The translations under genes were made by a program, and so were the position numbers. Below, one piece after another: positions 26,943 through 34,906 of a DNA stretch of 64,000 nt (the stretch's first letter is position 1; each line of letters begins with the position of its first letter). This DNA comes from Chitinophaga terrae (ex Kim and Jung 2007) (GTDB lineage Bacteria; Bacteroidota; Bacteroidia; Chitinophagales; Chitinophagaceae): NCBI RefSeq assembly GCF_900107795.1, contig NZ_FNRL01000032.1, positions 1-64,000 on the forward strand, written 5' to 3'. The notes below the pieces were generated by a model. That model was not told the origin of the DNA. It was given only the letters and a program-made list of their open reading frames with translations, and did no database searches.

Positions 26943-27029
26943 ACTTTTCCCTACGGCAGTCCGAACTGCTTCAGGTACTGAGGGTATCATCTCAGTTTAT
27001 CCTGGTTCAGGATAAACACCCCTAAAGTG
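26943..27029 (-). promoter_or_regulatory. TPP riboswitch (THI element)
   Basis: On the minus strand the conserved parts follow in order: ACTTT of P1, GGGGTG, a P3 stem GTTTATCCTG/CAGGATAAAC, CTGAGATGATACCCTC, ACCTGA, a second stem, and GTAGGGA closing with AAAGT of P1. This is a full thiamine-pyrophosphate aptamer. It lies 64 bases before thiS. No terminator hairpin with T-run is seen between aptamer and ATG, so control of translation start is more likely than of transcription. Confidence 0.95.
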
Positions 27030-27115
27030 GAGACGAAAGTAGAGAAAAAAAATGAATTGCAGGGAGAAATAAATTTGATTGGAGTGGAAGAAAAGTAAAT
27101 TGTAATTTTAAGGGT

Positions 27116-27583
27116 ATGAGGCTTCACTTAATTTTGGGACTATTACTGTTATCGGCCTGCGGGCAATCCGGCAAGCGGGAAGCGCCTAAGGAAACGTATT
27201 CCGACAGCAGCCTGATTGGGATCGCAGACAGCAGTAATGCCGGCATTCCCGACAGCACAACTGCTGTTGCAGATACGCTGTATATTGATGCAGCAAAGCT
27301 CATAGGAAAATGGATAAGACCTGTAGAGGGTCTTGACAAGGAAGTGCAGGGTTTTCAGTTAAGAAAGAACGGGACAGCGAAGTCTATTAATATGTATACC
27401 CTGGTATATGAAAAATGGCAGCTGATAAACGACACCCTGCTTTTGTGGAATCATTCGGAAGGCGTGAGGGACACGACTACTATCATTGATACTACTATCA
27501 TCAAAGCATTATCAGATACTTCATTGGTATTATTCCCTATAAAAGCGGCTGATGGCTATACCGAACATTACATTAAGCAGTAA
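27116..27583 (+). CDS. Lipocalin-like lipoprotein (155 aa)
   Basis: Starts MRLHLILGLLLLSACGQS, a lipoprotein signal with Cys at residue 15, then a low-complexity Ser/Asp/Ala linker. LIGKWIRPVEGLDKEVQGFQL starts a small beta-barrel typical of the lipocalin-like lipoproteins of Bacteroidota, ending KAADGYTEHYIKQ. Ligand unknown. Divergent from the thiamine operon. Convergent with the membrane protein at 27587, with only 3 bp between them. Confidence 0.75.
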   Translation: MRLHLILGLLLLSACGQSGKREAPKETYSDSSLIGIADSSNAGIPDSTTAVADTLYIDAAKLIGKWIRPVEGLDKEVQGFQLRKNGTAKSINMYTLVYEKWQLINDTLLLWNHSEGVRDTTTIIDTTIIKALSDTSLVLFPIKAADGYTEHYIKQ

Positions 27584-27586
27584 TTA

Positions 27587-27838
27587 TCAGTTATAGATCT
27601 GCCAGAGTCCGACCAGGCATGCTACAACAGCCATAAATATTCCAGCGGCAGCCAACTGCATATCATCTATATTTTTCCTGCCTAAGAACAAGGATATCAA
27701 CCCGATCACAGCGGCAACGGCGCCGGCTGCAACTGCATAGGAAGGCGTTTTGGTAACGAAGGCAAAAGCGGCCGCCAGTATGCCGATAAAAAGGGCGAGG
27801 AAGCAAGCCGTTTTTGTTAATGTTGTTGAATGTTGCAT
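27587..27838 (-). CDS. Small membrane protein (83 aa)
   Basis: Three predicted membrane helices: ACFLALFIGILAAAFAFV, YAVAAGAVAAVIGLISLF and LAAAGIFMAVVACLVGLW. No family recognised. It starts 37 bp after the sterol-desaturase-family gene on the same strand, so may be co-transcribed. Confidence 0.7.
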   Translation of the reverse strand: MQHSTTLTKTACFLALFIGILAAAFAFVTKTPSYAVAAGAVAAVIGLISLFLGRKNIDDMQLAAAGIFMAVVACLVGLWQIYN

Positions 27839-27875
27839 AGCATTTTGAGTTTTTAATAAACGGGTGAAGAATGAT

Positions 27876-28679
27876 TTATTTTGTTATTGAGCGTTCCCAT
27901 GGTACTTTAAGCAATTCTGATACCTTTTCGTATTCGGGTCCCTGGTATTCTTCCAGCCCGTATCGCAGTTTTGTTACATCCACTTTTTTAAAGGTCCCGA
28001 ATATCCTGTCCCATATCGAAAAGATGTTTGCATAGTTCGTGTCTGTTTCCGGCTGGTAATCGCTGTGATGTACCTTGTGCATATCCGGCGATACGATGAC
28101 CCAGCTTAGGGAATTATCCAGCCATTGAGGCAGGCGTATGTTGGCGTGATTGAACTGGGAAAAGAAGGCGGAAGTGCTCTGGTATAGCATAATCATCCAG
28201 AATGGTATTCCCATTACCAGGATGGTTATAAACAGCGCGCCAACACGCCAGATACTTTCTACGGGGTGGTGCCTTAATGCTGTGGTAGCATCGATCTCTG
28301 TATCTATATGATGTATTTTATGAAATTGCCACAGCCAGGCGTTCTTATGCTGTACCCAGTGAATGAGCCAGGCTCCCATGAAATCGAGCATTAGTACAGC
28401 CAGCACTGCGTGCAGCCATAAGGGTAGTTTCACCAGGTAAAGCAGGCCAAATTGCTGGGCGGTAGTGAACCGCGATATTTTAACGATGAGGAATGCCAGG
28501 CTGGTATTGATTATTACGGTTGTAAGAGTAAAGAAAAGGTTAGTACCGGCATGACGGTATTTGTTCCCTTTAAAGTGGAAACGGGGAGCGATACCTTCGA
28601 GGATCCATAACAGCACTAAGCCACTTATCAATATAACGGTACGCCAGGAAGAAGGAATATGTTCAAAAAAATTGACCAT
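27876..28679 (-). CDS. Sterol desaturase / fatty acid hydroxylase family protein
   Basis: A 267-aa membrane protein with several hydrophobic segments and the three histidine clusters of this di-iron family: HWVQH near residue 107, HKIHH near 120 and HHSDYQPETDTNYAN near 205, plus an extra HHP at 138. Members hydroxylate or desaturate lipids in the inner membrane. Substrate not identifiable. Confidence 0.92.
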   Translation of the reverse strand: MVNFFEHIPSSWRTVILISGLVLLWILEGIAPRFHFKGNKYRHAGTNLFFTLTTVIINTSLAFLIVKISRFTTAQQFGLLYLVKLPLWLHAVLAVLMLDFMGAWLIHWVQHKNAWLWQFHKIHHIDTEIDATTALRHHPVESIWRVGALFITILVMGIPFWMIMLYQSTSAFFSQFNHANIRLPQWLDNSLSWVIVSPDMHKVHHSDYQPETDTNYANIFSIWDRIFGTFKKVDVTKLRYGLEEYQGPEYEKVSELLKVPWERSITK

Positions 28680-28948
28680 ATAACATTAGAGATCTTTCCA
28701 GTGTGTCTTTTTTTATTACTAGCTAATATTGGTTCTTCTAACCGGGCAAAAACAAAATCTAACGAGGATACGGGGTGGGAAAAGTTATCAACCAACTATT
28801 TTCCGTCTTCAAAAATTACAACTAATTACAGAATAAATAAAATTGTTCTTTTGTGCTACCAGCAAGGTATTGGGAGGTATGGTATTATGTATTACTATTT
28901 AAAATAAAGCAGGGTTCGCAAGCATGGAAGGAAAACACGATAAAAATA
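28680..28948. other. Gap between the sterol-desaturase gene and the dnaN terminator
   Basis: A plus-strand frame of 82 codons crosses it but has no family resemblance, begins inside the neighbouring gene and has odd composition, so I do not call it. Nothing else seen. Confidence 0.3.
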
Positions 28949-28984
28949 AAACGGACTGTCTCATGATGAAGAGACAGCCCGTTT
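28949..28984 (-). terminator. Terminator of dnaN
   Basis: A 14-bp arm (28949-28962, with CGGACTGTCTC) pairs with 28971-28984 with one G-U position. On the minus strand TATTTTTAT follows. Nineteen bases past the dnaN stop. Confidence 0.85.
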
Positions 28985-29003
28985 CGAGTTATATTGACTG
29001 GTA

Positions 29004-30122
29004 TTAGTTATTCAGCATTAAAGGCATTACCAGCATCAGCAGATCTTCATTTTCTTCTTTTTCGGAAGGTCTGAGGATGCCTGCTTTGGTAGCAGTAGCC
29101 AGGTCGATAGAGATTTCATCGCCTTCTGATACGTTGAGCATTTCTATCAGGAATTTGGCGTTGAAAGCTATCTGCATGTCGTTGCCGGTATACTGGCAGC
29201 CCATGCGTTCGTTACCTTCGAAGGAGAAGTCGACATCCTGTGCAGAAAGCTGCAATTCGCTGCCGGTGATGTTAAGGGCAACCTGGTTAGTGCTTTTGTT
29301 AGCAAAAACGCTTACGCGTTTTAAGGCGTTCTGGAAGTCGTTCTTTACTACAGAAAGGCGGTAAGGGTTGTCTTTAGGGATCACTACCTTATAGTCAGGG
29401 AAGCGGGCATCGATGAGGCGACAGATCATTTGTGCGCCTTCATGTTGCACGAAGAAGTGGTTCTGGCTATAAGAGACTTTGATTTCAGAATCATTGTCAG
29501 GCAATGCTGATTTCAATAGGTTTAACGGCTTTTTAGGCACGATAAAGCTATCGGCTTTCGGGCATTTAACGTCTGTTCTTACATACTTTACAAGCCTGTG
29601 CGCGTCTGTGGCAACAAAGGTCAGGCTATCCGGCGACAGCTCGAAGAATACGCCTGTCATTGCCGGACGAAGATCATCGTTGCTCACGGCAAACAGCGTT
29701 TTATTAATGGCAGTAACCAATCCGGTAGCTGTCATTGTAAAAGAAGTAGTGTCGTCTGCAGCTGGTTCTTTAGGAAAGTTTTCGGGGTTCTCTCCCATTA
29801 CTTTATACTTACCATTGTCTGACGTGATTTCTACTGCGTAGGAGTTCAGATCAATGTGGAAAGTGAGTGGCTGATCCGGCAGATTTTTCAGGGAATCGAT
29901 CAGGATCTTCGCAGGAATACAAATTCTTCCACTTTCCTTCGCTTCCACCTCCAGCTTCACCCGCATCACAGTTTCCAGGTCTGTGGCAACTACGGTCAGT
30001 TCGTTTTTGTCAATCAGGAAAAGAAAATCCTCCAGTATCGGCAATACTGTATTCGAATTGATAACCCCGCTGATCTGTTGTAATTGTTTTAATAAAGTAG
30101 AGGAAGAAACAATAAATTTCAT
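29004..30122 (-). CDS. dnaN: DNA polymerase III sliding clamp (beta subunit)
   Basis: The 372-aa clamp has three similar domains; recognisable parts include MKFIVSSSTLLKQLQQISGVI at the start, TPAMTG-like LRPAMTGVFFE, VATDAHRLV near residue 175, and the end EDLLMLVMPLMLNN, a typical clamp C-terminus. It keeps the replicative polymerase on DNA. No dnaA or other replication gene is nearby, so this is not the classical dnaA-dnaN origin cluster. Confidence 0.96.
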   Translation of the reverse strand: MKFIVSSSTLLKQLQQISGVINSNTVLPILEDFLFLIDKNELTVVATDLETVMRVKLEVEAKESGRICIPAKILIDSLKNLPDQPLTFHIDLNSYAVEITSDNGKYKVMGENPENFPKEPAADDTTSFTMTATGLVTAINKTLFAVSNDDLRPAMTGVFFELSPDSLTFVATDAHRLVKYVRTDVKCPKADSFIVPKKPLNLLKSALPDNDSEIKVSYSQNHFFVQHEGAQMICRLIDARFPDYKVVIPKDNPYRLSVVKNDFQNALKRVSVFANKSTNQVALNITGSELQLSAQDVDFSFEGNERMGCQYTGNDMQIAFNAKFLIEMLNVSEGDEISIDLATATKAGILRPSEKEENEDLLMLVMPLMLNN

Positions 30123-30500
30123 GGTCTATATTAATTTGCTTATCATTTTTGCCCGTCGGGTAACCTTGTATTTTCGCTGTATTCACACGTTACCTAGCAT
30201 AAAGGTCAAATGTACTGTAAAACAAAGATAGTAAGATTTGTTCAACCCTTTATTTCATCACATCTTATACACGTTATTAACAACGTTTTTCACAACCGCA
30301 GACCCGGGTTTCATATATGTATTTTTTTAAATAACAATTATCGGTAAGTTAATGAAAAACAATGTTCTTTAGACACTGTTCAAACATTAAAGGTTTTTGT
30401 TAATTAAATTGAAAAGAAGAATTGCTTTCTTTAAAGCTATGTTCAAATAGGTTAATTTTGCCGCGCGATAAGATTTACCAAAACAATAAATACGCAGGTT
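30123..30500. other. Divergent promoter region of dnaN and the aminotransferase
   Basis: No gene. On the minus strand TACATTTG (30208-30215) and TATCTTTG (30223-30230) fit the -7 box for dnaN, but neither has a TTG at a good distance. One DnaA-box-like TTATACACG sits near 30265; a lone imperfect copy does not support an origin. Confidence 0.4.
30453..30460 (+). promoter_or_regulatory. -7 box of the aminotransferase promoter
   Basis: TAATTTTG fits TAnnTTTG and lies 40 bases before the ATG. The nearest TTG upstream is too far (28 bases), so only the -7 element is supported. Confidence 0.4.
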
Positions 30501-31760
30501 ATGAAACTGTCTCATTTAGCCGAAACACTGATTGGCTCAGAAATCATCAAACTGGCTGCCGACATTAAAGAGAAACAGGCAAAAGGTGAAAAGATCTATA
30601 ATTTCACCATCGGAGACTTTGATCCAAAGGTGTTTCCAATCCCTGAAGCATTTGAGCAGGAGATCATCAACGCGTATAAGGAACATCTTACCAATTACCC
30701 GCCAGCCGACGGGATCCTGGAACTCCGCCAGGCTGTAGGTAAATTCATTGCCGAAAGAGAAGGCCTCACTTATGACCCGGCCAAAGAGATCGTCATCTCC
30801 TGTGGCGGCAGACCTATCATCTACGCTACTTTCAGAACAATTGTCGACAGGGGAGAAAAAGTAGTTTATGCTACTCCTTCCTGGAATAATAACCACTACA
30901 CTCATTTCCTGGAAGCCGAACACGTAGTGTTGGAAACTACCCCGGAAAATAACTTCATGCCTACCGCAGCGGAATTGAAACCGCTCCTGAAAGGCGCCTC
31001 CCTCCTGGCTCTCTGCTCGCCGCAAAACCCAACCGGTACTGCTTTCAGCAAGCAACAGCTGGAAGAGATCTGCGACCTGGTGCTGGCAGAGAACAAAAGC
31101 AGGGGTGCAGACGAAAAGCCGCTGTACGTATTGTTCGACCAGATGTATTGGGTGCTCACCTTCGGCAATACCGAACATTACAACCCGGTAACCCTCCGCC
31201 CGGAAATGAGAGACTACACGCTCTTCATCGATGGCATGAGCAAGGCTTTCGCCGCTACCGGCGTAAGAGTGGGCTGGGCTTTAGGTCCGGCTCCCGTTAT
31301 CGCAAAAATGAAAGCGATCCTCTCCCACGTTGGCGCATGGAGCCCAATGGCAGAACAAAAAGCTGCCGCCCGCTACCTCGTCCAAAAAGAAAACGTAGAC
31401 GCTTACCTGAAACATTTCAAAGCCGAAGTAGAAGAACGGCTGGTAAAATTCTATGAAGGCTTTGAAGCGCTGAAAAAGGAAGGTCATAAAGTAGACGCCA
31501 TCGCTCCACAGGCAGCCATCTACCTCACGGTAAAATTAGACCTCGCAGGCAAAAAGACCGCCGACGGCACCGTACTGGCCGACCAGGCAGCCGTCACTTC
31601 TTATATATTAAATGAAGCCAAACTGGCGCTGGTACCGTTCAACGCCTTCGGCGCCGCTAAAAACTCGCCATGGTACCGCCTCAGCGTAGGCACCTGCGTA
31701 AAAGAGGAGATCCCCGCCGTATTCGCCCAACTCCGGCAGGCACTCTCTCAACTCGTTTAG
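30501..31760 (+). CDS. PLP-dependent aminotransferase, class I
   Basis: A 419-aa fold-type I aminotransferase. Features: YNFTIGDFDPKVFPIP, the YPPADGILELRQAV stretch, CSPQNPTGTAFS near residue 178, DQMYWVLTF, and the PLP lysine in DGMSKAFAATGVRVGW near residue 248; the C-terminal Arg region is PWYRLSVGT. Aspartate or aromatic amino acids are possible substrates; I cannot choose. No signal peptide. Monocistronic, with a strong terminator about 165 bases downstream. Confidence 0.9.
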   Translation: MKLSHLAETLIGSEIIKLAADIKEKQAKGEKIYNFTIGDFDPKVFPIPEAFEQEIINAYKEHLTNYPPADGILELRQAVGKFIAEREGLTYDPAKEIVISCGGRPIIYATFRTIVDRGEKVVYATPSWNNNHYTHFLEAEHVVLETTPENNFMPTAAELKPLLKGASLLALCSPQNPTGTAFSKQQLEEICDLVLAENKSRGADEKPLYVLFDQMYWVLTFGNTEHYNPVTLRPEMRDYTLFIDGMSKAFAATGVRVGWALGPAPVIAKMKAILSHVGAWSPMAEQKAAARYLVQKENVDAYLKHFKAEVEERLVKFYEGFEALKKEGHKVDAIAPQAAIYLTVKLDLAGKKTADGTVLADQAAVTSYILNEAKLALVPFNAFGAAKNSPWYRLSVGTCVKEEIPAVFAQLRQALSQLV

Positions 31761-31772
31761 GTTCACGCGAAG

Positions 31773-31850
31773 GTTTCGCGCAAAGAGGCCAAGGAGCAAA
31801 GAAGCATAAGGATTTTTTTTAAGGGACATAAGTTTTTTTAAGGGAGGTAA
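31773..31850 (+). repeat. Left arm of a long purine-rich inverted repeat
   Basis: From 31773 (GTTTCGCGCAAAGAGGCC) to 31850 the sequence is almost the exact reverse complement of 32053-32128. It contains A/G-rich words such as AAGGAGCAAAGAAGC and TAAGGGACATAAG. It begins just after the aminotransferase stop. The arms could fold into a cruciform or a long RNA hairpin. Confidence 0.9.
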
Positions 31851-31924
31851 GTATTAAAAAAGGATTTTAAGGAACATAAGGAGGAGCTTAAGAAGCAATT
31901 TTTTTAGTACATATACATAAATCG

Positions 31925-31969
31925 GCAAGGAAGCCATACGATCACCGTCGTATGGCTTCCTTGCTTTTT
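31925..31969 (+). terminator. 17-bp perfect hairpin inside the inverted repeat
   Basis: GCAAGGAAGCCATACGA (31925-31941) is the exact reverse complement of 31948-31964, followed by five Ts. It probably ends aminotransferase transcription and stands between the two repeat arms. Confidence 0.85.
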
Positions 31970-32052
31970 AGATTATTTAATTCAAGATAGCAATAATTAT
32001 ATATAATTATTAATCAATTATAAAATCTTCTCTTAAAATTCTTAAAATCTCC

Positions 32053-32128
32053 TTACCTCTCTTAATAAACTTATGTCCCTTAAAAAAATCCTTATGCTTC
32101 TTTGCTCCTTGGCCTCTTTGCGTGAAAC
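32053..32128 (+). repeat. Right arm of the long inverted repeat
   Basis: Reverse complement of the left arm with a few mismatches and length differences in T-runs; ends TTTGCGTGAAAC at 32128. Together the arms span 356 bp, the size of a small non-autonomous element, but no target duplication is evident. Confidence 0.9.
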
Positions 32129-32133
32129 TTCTG

Positions 32134-32245
32134 ACTTTTTGACTTTTGTAATCGAAAAGTTAAATACATGTTAAAAGGTCAAGGGTTGTTACTAATCCCG
32201 AAAAAGGTAGTAATTTTGACTTCGTAACTTAAAAAGTCAAAAAGT
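32134..32245. promoter_or_regulatory. Distant inverted repeats and promoter before the first tetR
   Basis: ACTTTTTGACTTTT at 32134-32147 faces its exact reverse complement at 32232-32245, two bases before the tetR start codon. Between them a promoter is visible: TTG at 32186-32188, 22 bases, TAATTTTG at 32211-32218. A bound regulator on the right copy would block transcription start or translation, so it is a candidate autoregulatory operator. Confidence 0.5.
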
Positions 32246-32247
32246 TA

Positions 32248-32853
32248 ATGCATACAGAGTCAAAAGATGAGATGAGGGATAAAATCCTCGAAGCCGCTCT
32301 GAGGCGTTTTACTCACTATGGCGCTTCTAAAACAACGATGAACGAGATCGCAGACGACCTGCGATGCTCCAAAGCGTCGCTGTATTACTATTTCCCTGAT
32401 AAGAAGGCAATGCACATGGCAGTGTTGGAGAAAATAGCGGAAGCCTATTTTCAGGAAATGGAAAAAGAGGCCGACAATGTTAACTCTGCTACCGAAGCAT
32501 TAATCAGAATAGTAGACATCCGGAAACAATTCATAAGCAAATTCTGTCGACTGGAAATCTTTATGTTATTAAAAGATGCCAGCGATTTAATGTTGCAGGA
32601 AAAGAAAAAAGGCATGGAACGGGAAATTGCGTTGCATGTCAAGATCATAAAGGCAGGAATAGCATCAGGAGAATTTAATGTAAAAAATCCGGAACAGATA
32701 GCGGAGTTGTTAGTACAGGCATGTGCAGGACTTCGTTTCTCTGTACCTGATCACATAAGAGAAGATATGGATCTGGATGATGAGATGTTTGAACTGGTGA
32801 TGGAAAAACAAAAACAGTTGCTGGAGGTATTTATCAACGGTATTAAGGCATAA
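32248..32853 (+). CDS. TetR/AcrR family regulator (first of two)
   Basis: The 201-aa protein has the TetR N-terminal helix-turn-helix: KILEAALRRFTHYGASKTTMNEIADDLRCSKASLYYYFPDKKAM, then a helical ligand-binding part (residues about 60-200). Heads the efflux operon, with 11 bp to the second tetR. Probably represses the operon until a toxic compound binds. Ligand unknown. Confidence 0.93.
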   Translation: MHTESKDEMRDKILEAALRRFTHYGASKTTMNEIADDLRCSKASLYYYFPDKKAMHMAVLEKIAEAYFQEMEKEADNVNSATEALIRIVDIRKQFISKFCRLEIFMLLKDASDLMLQEKKKGMEREIALHVKIIKAGIASGEFNVKNPEQIAELLVQACAGLRFSVPDHIREDMDLDDEMFELVMEKQKQLLEVFINGIKA

Positions 32854-32864
32854 CAGAAGATTAT

Positions 32865-33482
32865 ATGGTGGCGAGAGAACGGATATTAGATACAGCGCTT
32901 AAAATGTTCAGGATATACGGCGTTAAAGCGGTAACAATGTTCGACATTGCCCGCGATTGCGGTATCTCCAAGAAAACAGTATATGAACATTTCCAGGATA
33001 AACAGGCATTGGTAGATGAAGGCCTGCAGCAACTGTTAACTAACCATGGCGACTATCTGAAAACAAACAGCCAGGAAGCGGCCAACGCCATTGAAGAATT
33101 ATTGGGTAGCACAAAATATATCACCAACATGGCTAAAACACTGAACCCCGTGATGTTGCACGACCTCCAGAAATATCATCCTGATATCTGGAGCAATGTA
33201 GAAAAGTTTAGATCAGAAGGTGTACTGTACAGCATAAAAGAAAATTTAAGAAGAGGTATGGCGGAAGGCCTATATCGTCAGAACCTCCACATCAACATTG
33301 TAGCCCGCATGCGCCAGCTGCAGCTGGAAGCGGCTTTTGATCCGGAACAATACCCTGCAGATCAGTATGAAATGCAAACAGTAATGGATCAGGTTACAAC
33401 TCACTACTTACTTGGAATTGCTACAACCAAAGGACAAGACCTGGTTAACCAGTTCCTGCAAACTAAAAACGACGTATTGTAA
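32865..33482 (+). CDS. TetR/AcrR family regulator (second of two)
   Basis: A 205-aa TetR protein: RILDTALKMFRIYGVKAVTMFDIARDCGISKKTVYEHFQDKQAL at the N-terminus and an all-helical C-terminal part. Divergent from its neighbour in sequence, so not a recent duplicate. It lies between the first regulator and the outer-membrane channel gene. Two regulators in a row suggest that two signals or a heterodimer control the pump. Confidence 0.93.
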   Translation: MVARERILDTALKMFRIYGVKAVTMFDIARDCGISKKTVYEHFQDKQALVDEGLQQLLTNHGDYLKTNSQEAANAIEELLGSTKYITNMAKTLNPVMLHDLQKYHPDIWSNVEKFRSEGVLYSIKENLRRGMAEGLYRQNLHINIVARMRQLQLEAAFDPEQYPADQYEMQTVMDQVTTHYLLGIATTKGQDLVNQFLQTKNDVL

Positions 33483-33507
33483 TCGACTACGCTAACTAAT
33501 CAAAATT

Positions 33508-34863
33508 ATGAAGCGATTAAAGTTAACGCTTATCCTCTTGCTGGGGATAGGGGTGTATAATGGCTATGCTCAAGCGCCACTGACTTTGAAAGAGGCATTG
33601 AAGTTTGCGCTGCAAAACAACCAGCAACTGGCAAAAACGAAACTGGACGAGGAAATGGGTAAGTTCAAAACACAGGAAGTTCGCTCCCAGGCCCTCCCAC
33701 AGGTAAATGGTAACGGTAACTATACCGACAACCTGCAACTCGCTAAATCCATCTTACCCGGCGACGCAATAGGCAAACCCGGTGAAAACATCGTGATCGG
33801 TTTTGGTGTGAAATACGGCGCCAGCATCGGCGCTGAACTCAACCAGCAGATCTATAACCAGTCTGTATTCACAGGACTGAAAGCTGCAAAGGCCGGCGAA
33901 GAATACTATAAACTGGCTACTCAGCAATCGACCGAAGATGTGATCTACAACGTAACTCAACTTTATTATCAACTGCTTATCACCCAGGAAAACCTGAAAA
34001 GCCTGGATAGCAATATATTGAAACTGACAGATCTCGTGACTGTCACCAAATCGCAGTACGATAACGGGCTCGCGAAAAAAATAGACCTCGATCGCATCAA
34101 GGTAAATCTCACCAATTATCAAACCCAACGTGTACAAACGCTGAACCAATATACCATGCAGGTCAACAACCTGAAAAAAATAATGGGCATGCCATTACAA
34201 TCAGCGTTCGTCATTCCTCCGTCTTCTCTGAAAGACATTGAATCTTCCGCTGCTGCTGTTCTGCAGTACGATGATGCTAATATGGAAGAAAGAACAGAGT
34301 TGAAATTGCTTCGCAAGCAGGAAGAACTGCAACTTTTCCAGAAGAAGGCTTACCAGGCGGAGAACTACCCTTCCCTCTCCCTGTTTGGCCGTTACTCTTA
34401 CAGCGGTATGAGCAACCAGTGGATGTTTGCAAAAGATCCGGTGAACAGCACCCTCTGGTATGGCACTTCTGCGATAGGCCTCTCCCTGAAGATCCCCATC
34501 TTCGATGGTTTTGGCCGCCGCTCTAAAGTAAGCCAGGCCGATGTAACCTTACGCCAGCTGAAACATACAATGGAAGACACCAAACTGGCCCTCAATACCC
34601 AGTACGAGAACGCCAAGCTTACCATACGCACGAATATCACCGCTATTCATTCGCAGAAAGAAAACATGGAGCTTGCCAATGAAGTGTACTATTCTACACA
34701 GAATAACTACCGCCTGGGTCTTGCCAGTTTAACAGACCTGCTCAATGCAGAAACTTCCCTGGCCGATGCCCAGAACGCCTATAACGCGGCCCTGTTGCAA
34801 TACAGGCTGGCAGAACTGGATATCATAAAGAGCAAGGGCAACCTGAGGGATCTTCTAAACTAA
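33508..34863 (+). CDS. TolC-family outer-membrane efflux protein
   Basis: A 451-aa exported protein (signal MKRLKLTLILLLGIGVYNGYAQ) with two repeated TolC halves: LTLKEALKFALQNNQQLAKTK, then QSTEDVIYNVTQLYYQLL, and in the second half ENYPSLSLFGRYSY and NEVYYSTQNNYRLGLASLTDLLNAETSLADAQNAYNAA. The long helices form the periplasmic tunnel. It acts with the adaptor and RND pump encoded downstream. Confidence 0.93.
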   Translation: MKRLKLTLILLLGIGVYNGYAQAPLTLKEALKFALQNNQQLAKTKLDEEMGKFKTQEVRSQALPQVNGNGNYTDNLQLAKSILPGDAIGKPGENIVIGFGVKYGASIGAELNQQIYNQSVFTGLKAAKAGEEYYKLATQQSTEDVIYNVTQLYYQLLITQENLKSLDSNILKLTDLVTVTKSQYDNGLAKKIDLDRIKVNLTNYQTQRVQTLNQYTMQVNNLKKIMGMPLQSAFVIPPSSLKDIESSAAAVLQYDDANMEERTELKLLRKQEELQLFQKKAYQAENYPSLSLFGRYSYSGMSNQWMFAKDPVNSTLWYGTSAIGLSLKIPIFDGFGRRSKVSQADVTLRQLKHTMEDTKLALNTQYENAKLTIRTNITAIHSQKENMELANEVYYSTQNNYRLGLASLTDLLNAETSLADAQNAYNAALLQYRLAELDIIKSKGNLRDLLN

Positions 34864-34906
34864 ATCTACAAACGAAAACAAATAGAACACACAAACTATT
34901 TTGCTG

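Noticed and set aside
28659..28907. 82-codon plus-strand frame after the sterol-desaturase gene
   Set aside because: Starts inside another gene, unlike any family, ends in AT-rich non-coding sequence.
30236..30300. DnaA-box-like TTATACACG near dnaN as a replication origin
   Set aside because: One imperfect box, no cluster, no dnaA and no AT-rich unwinding layout that stands out.
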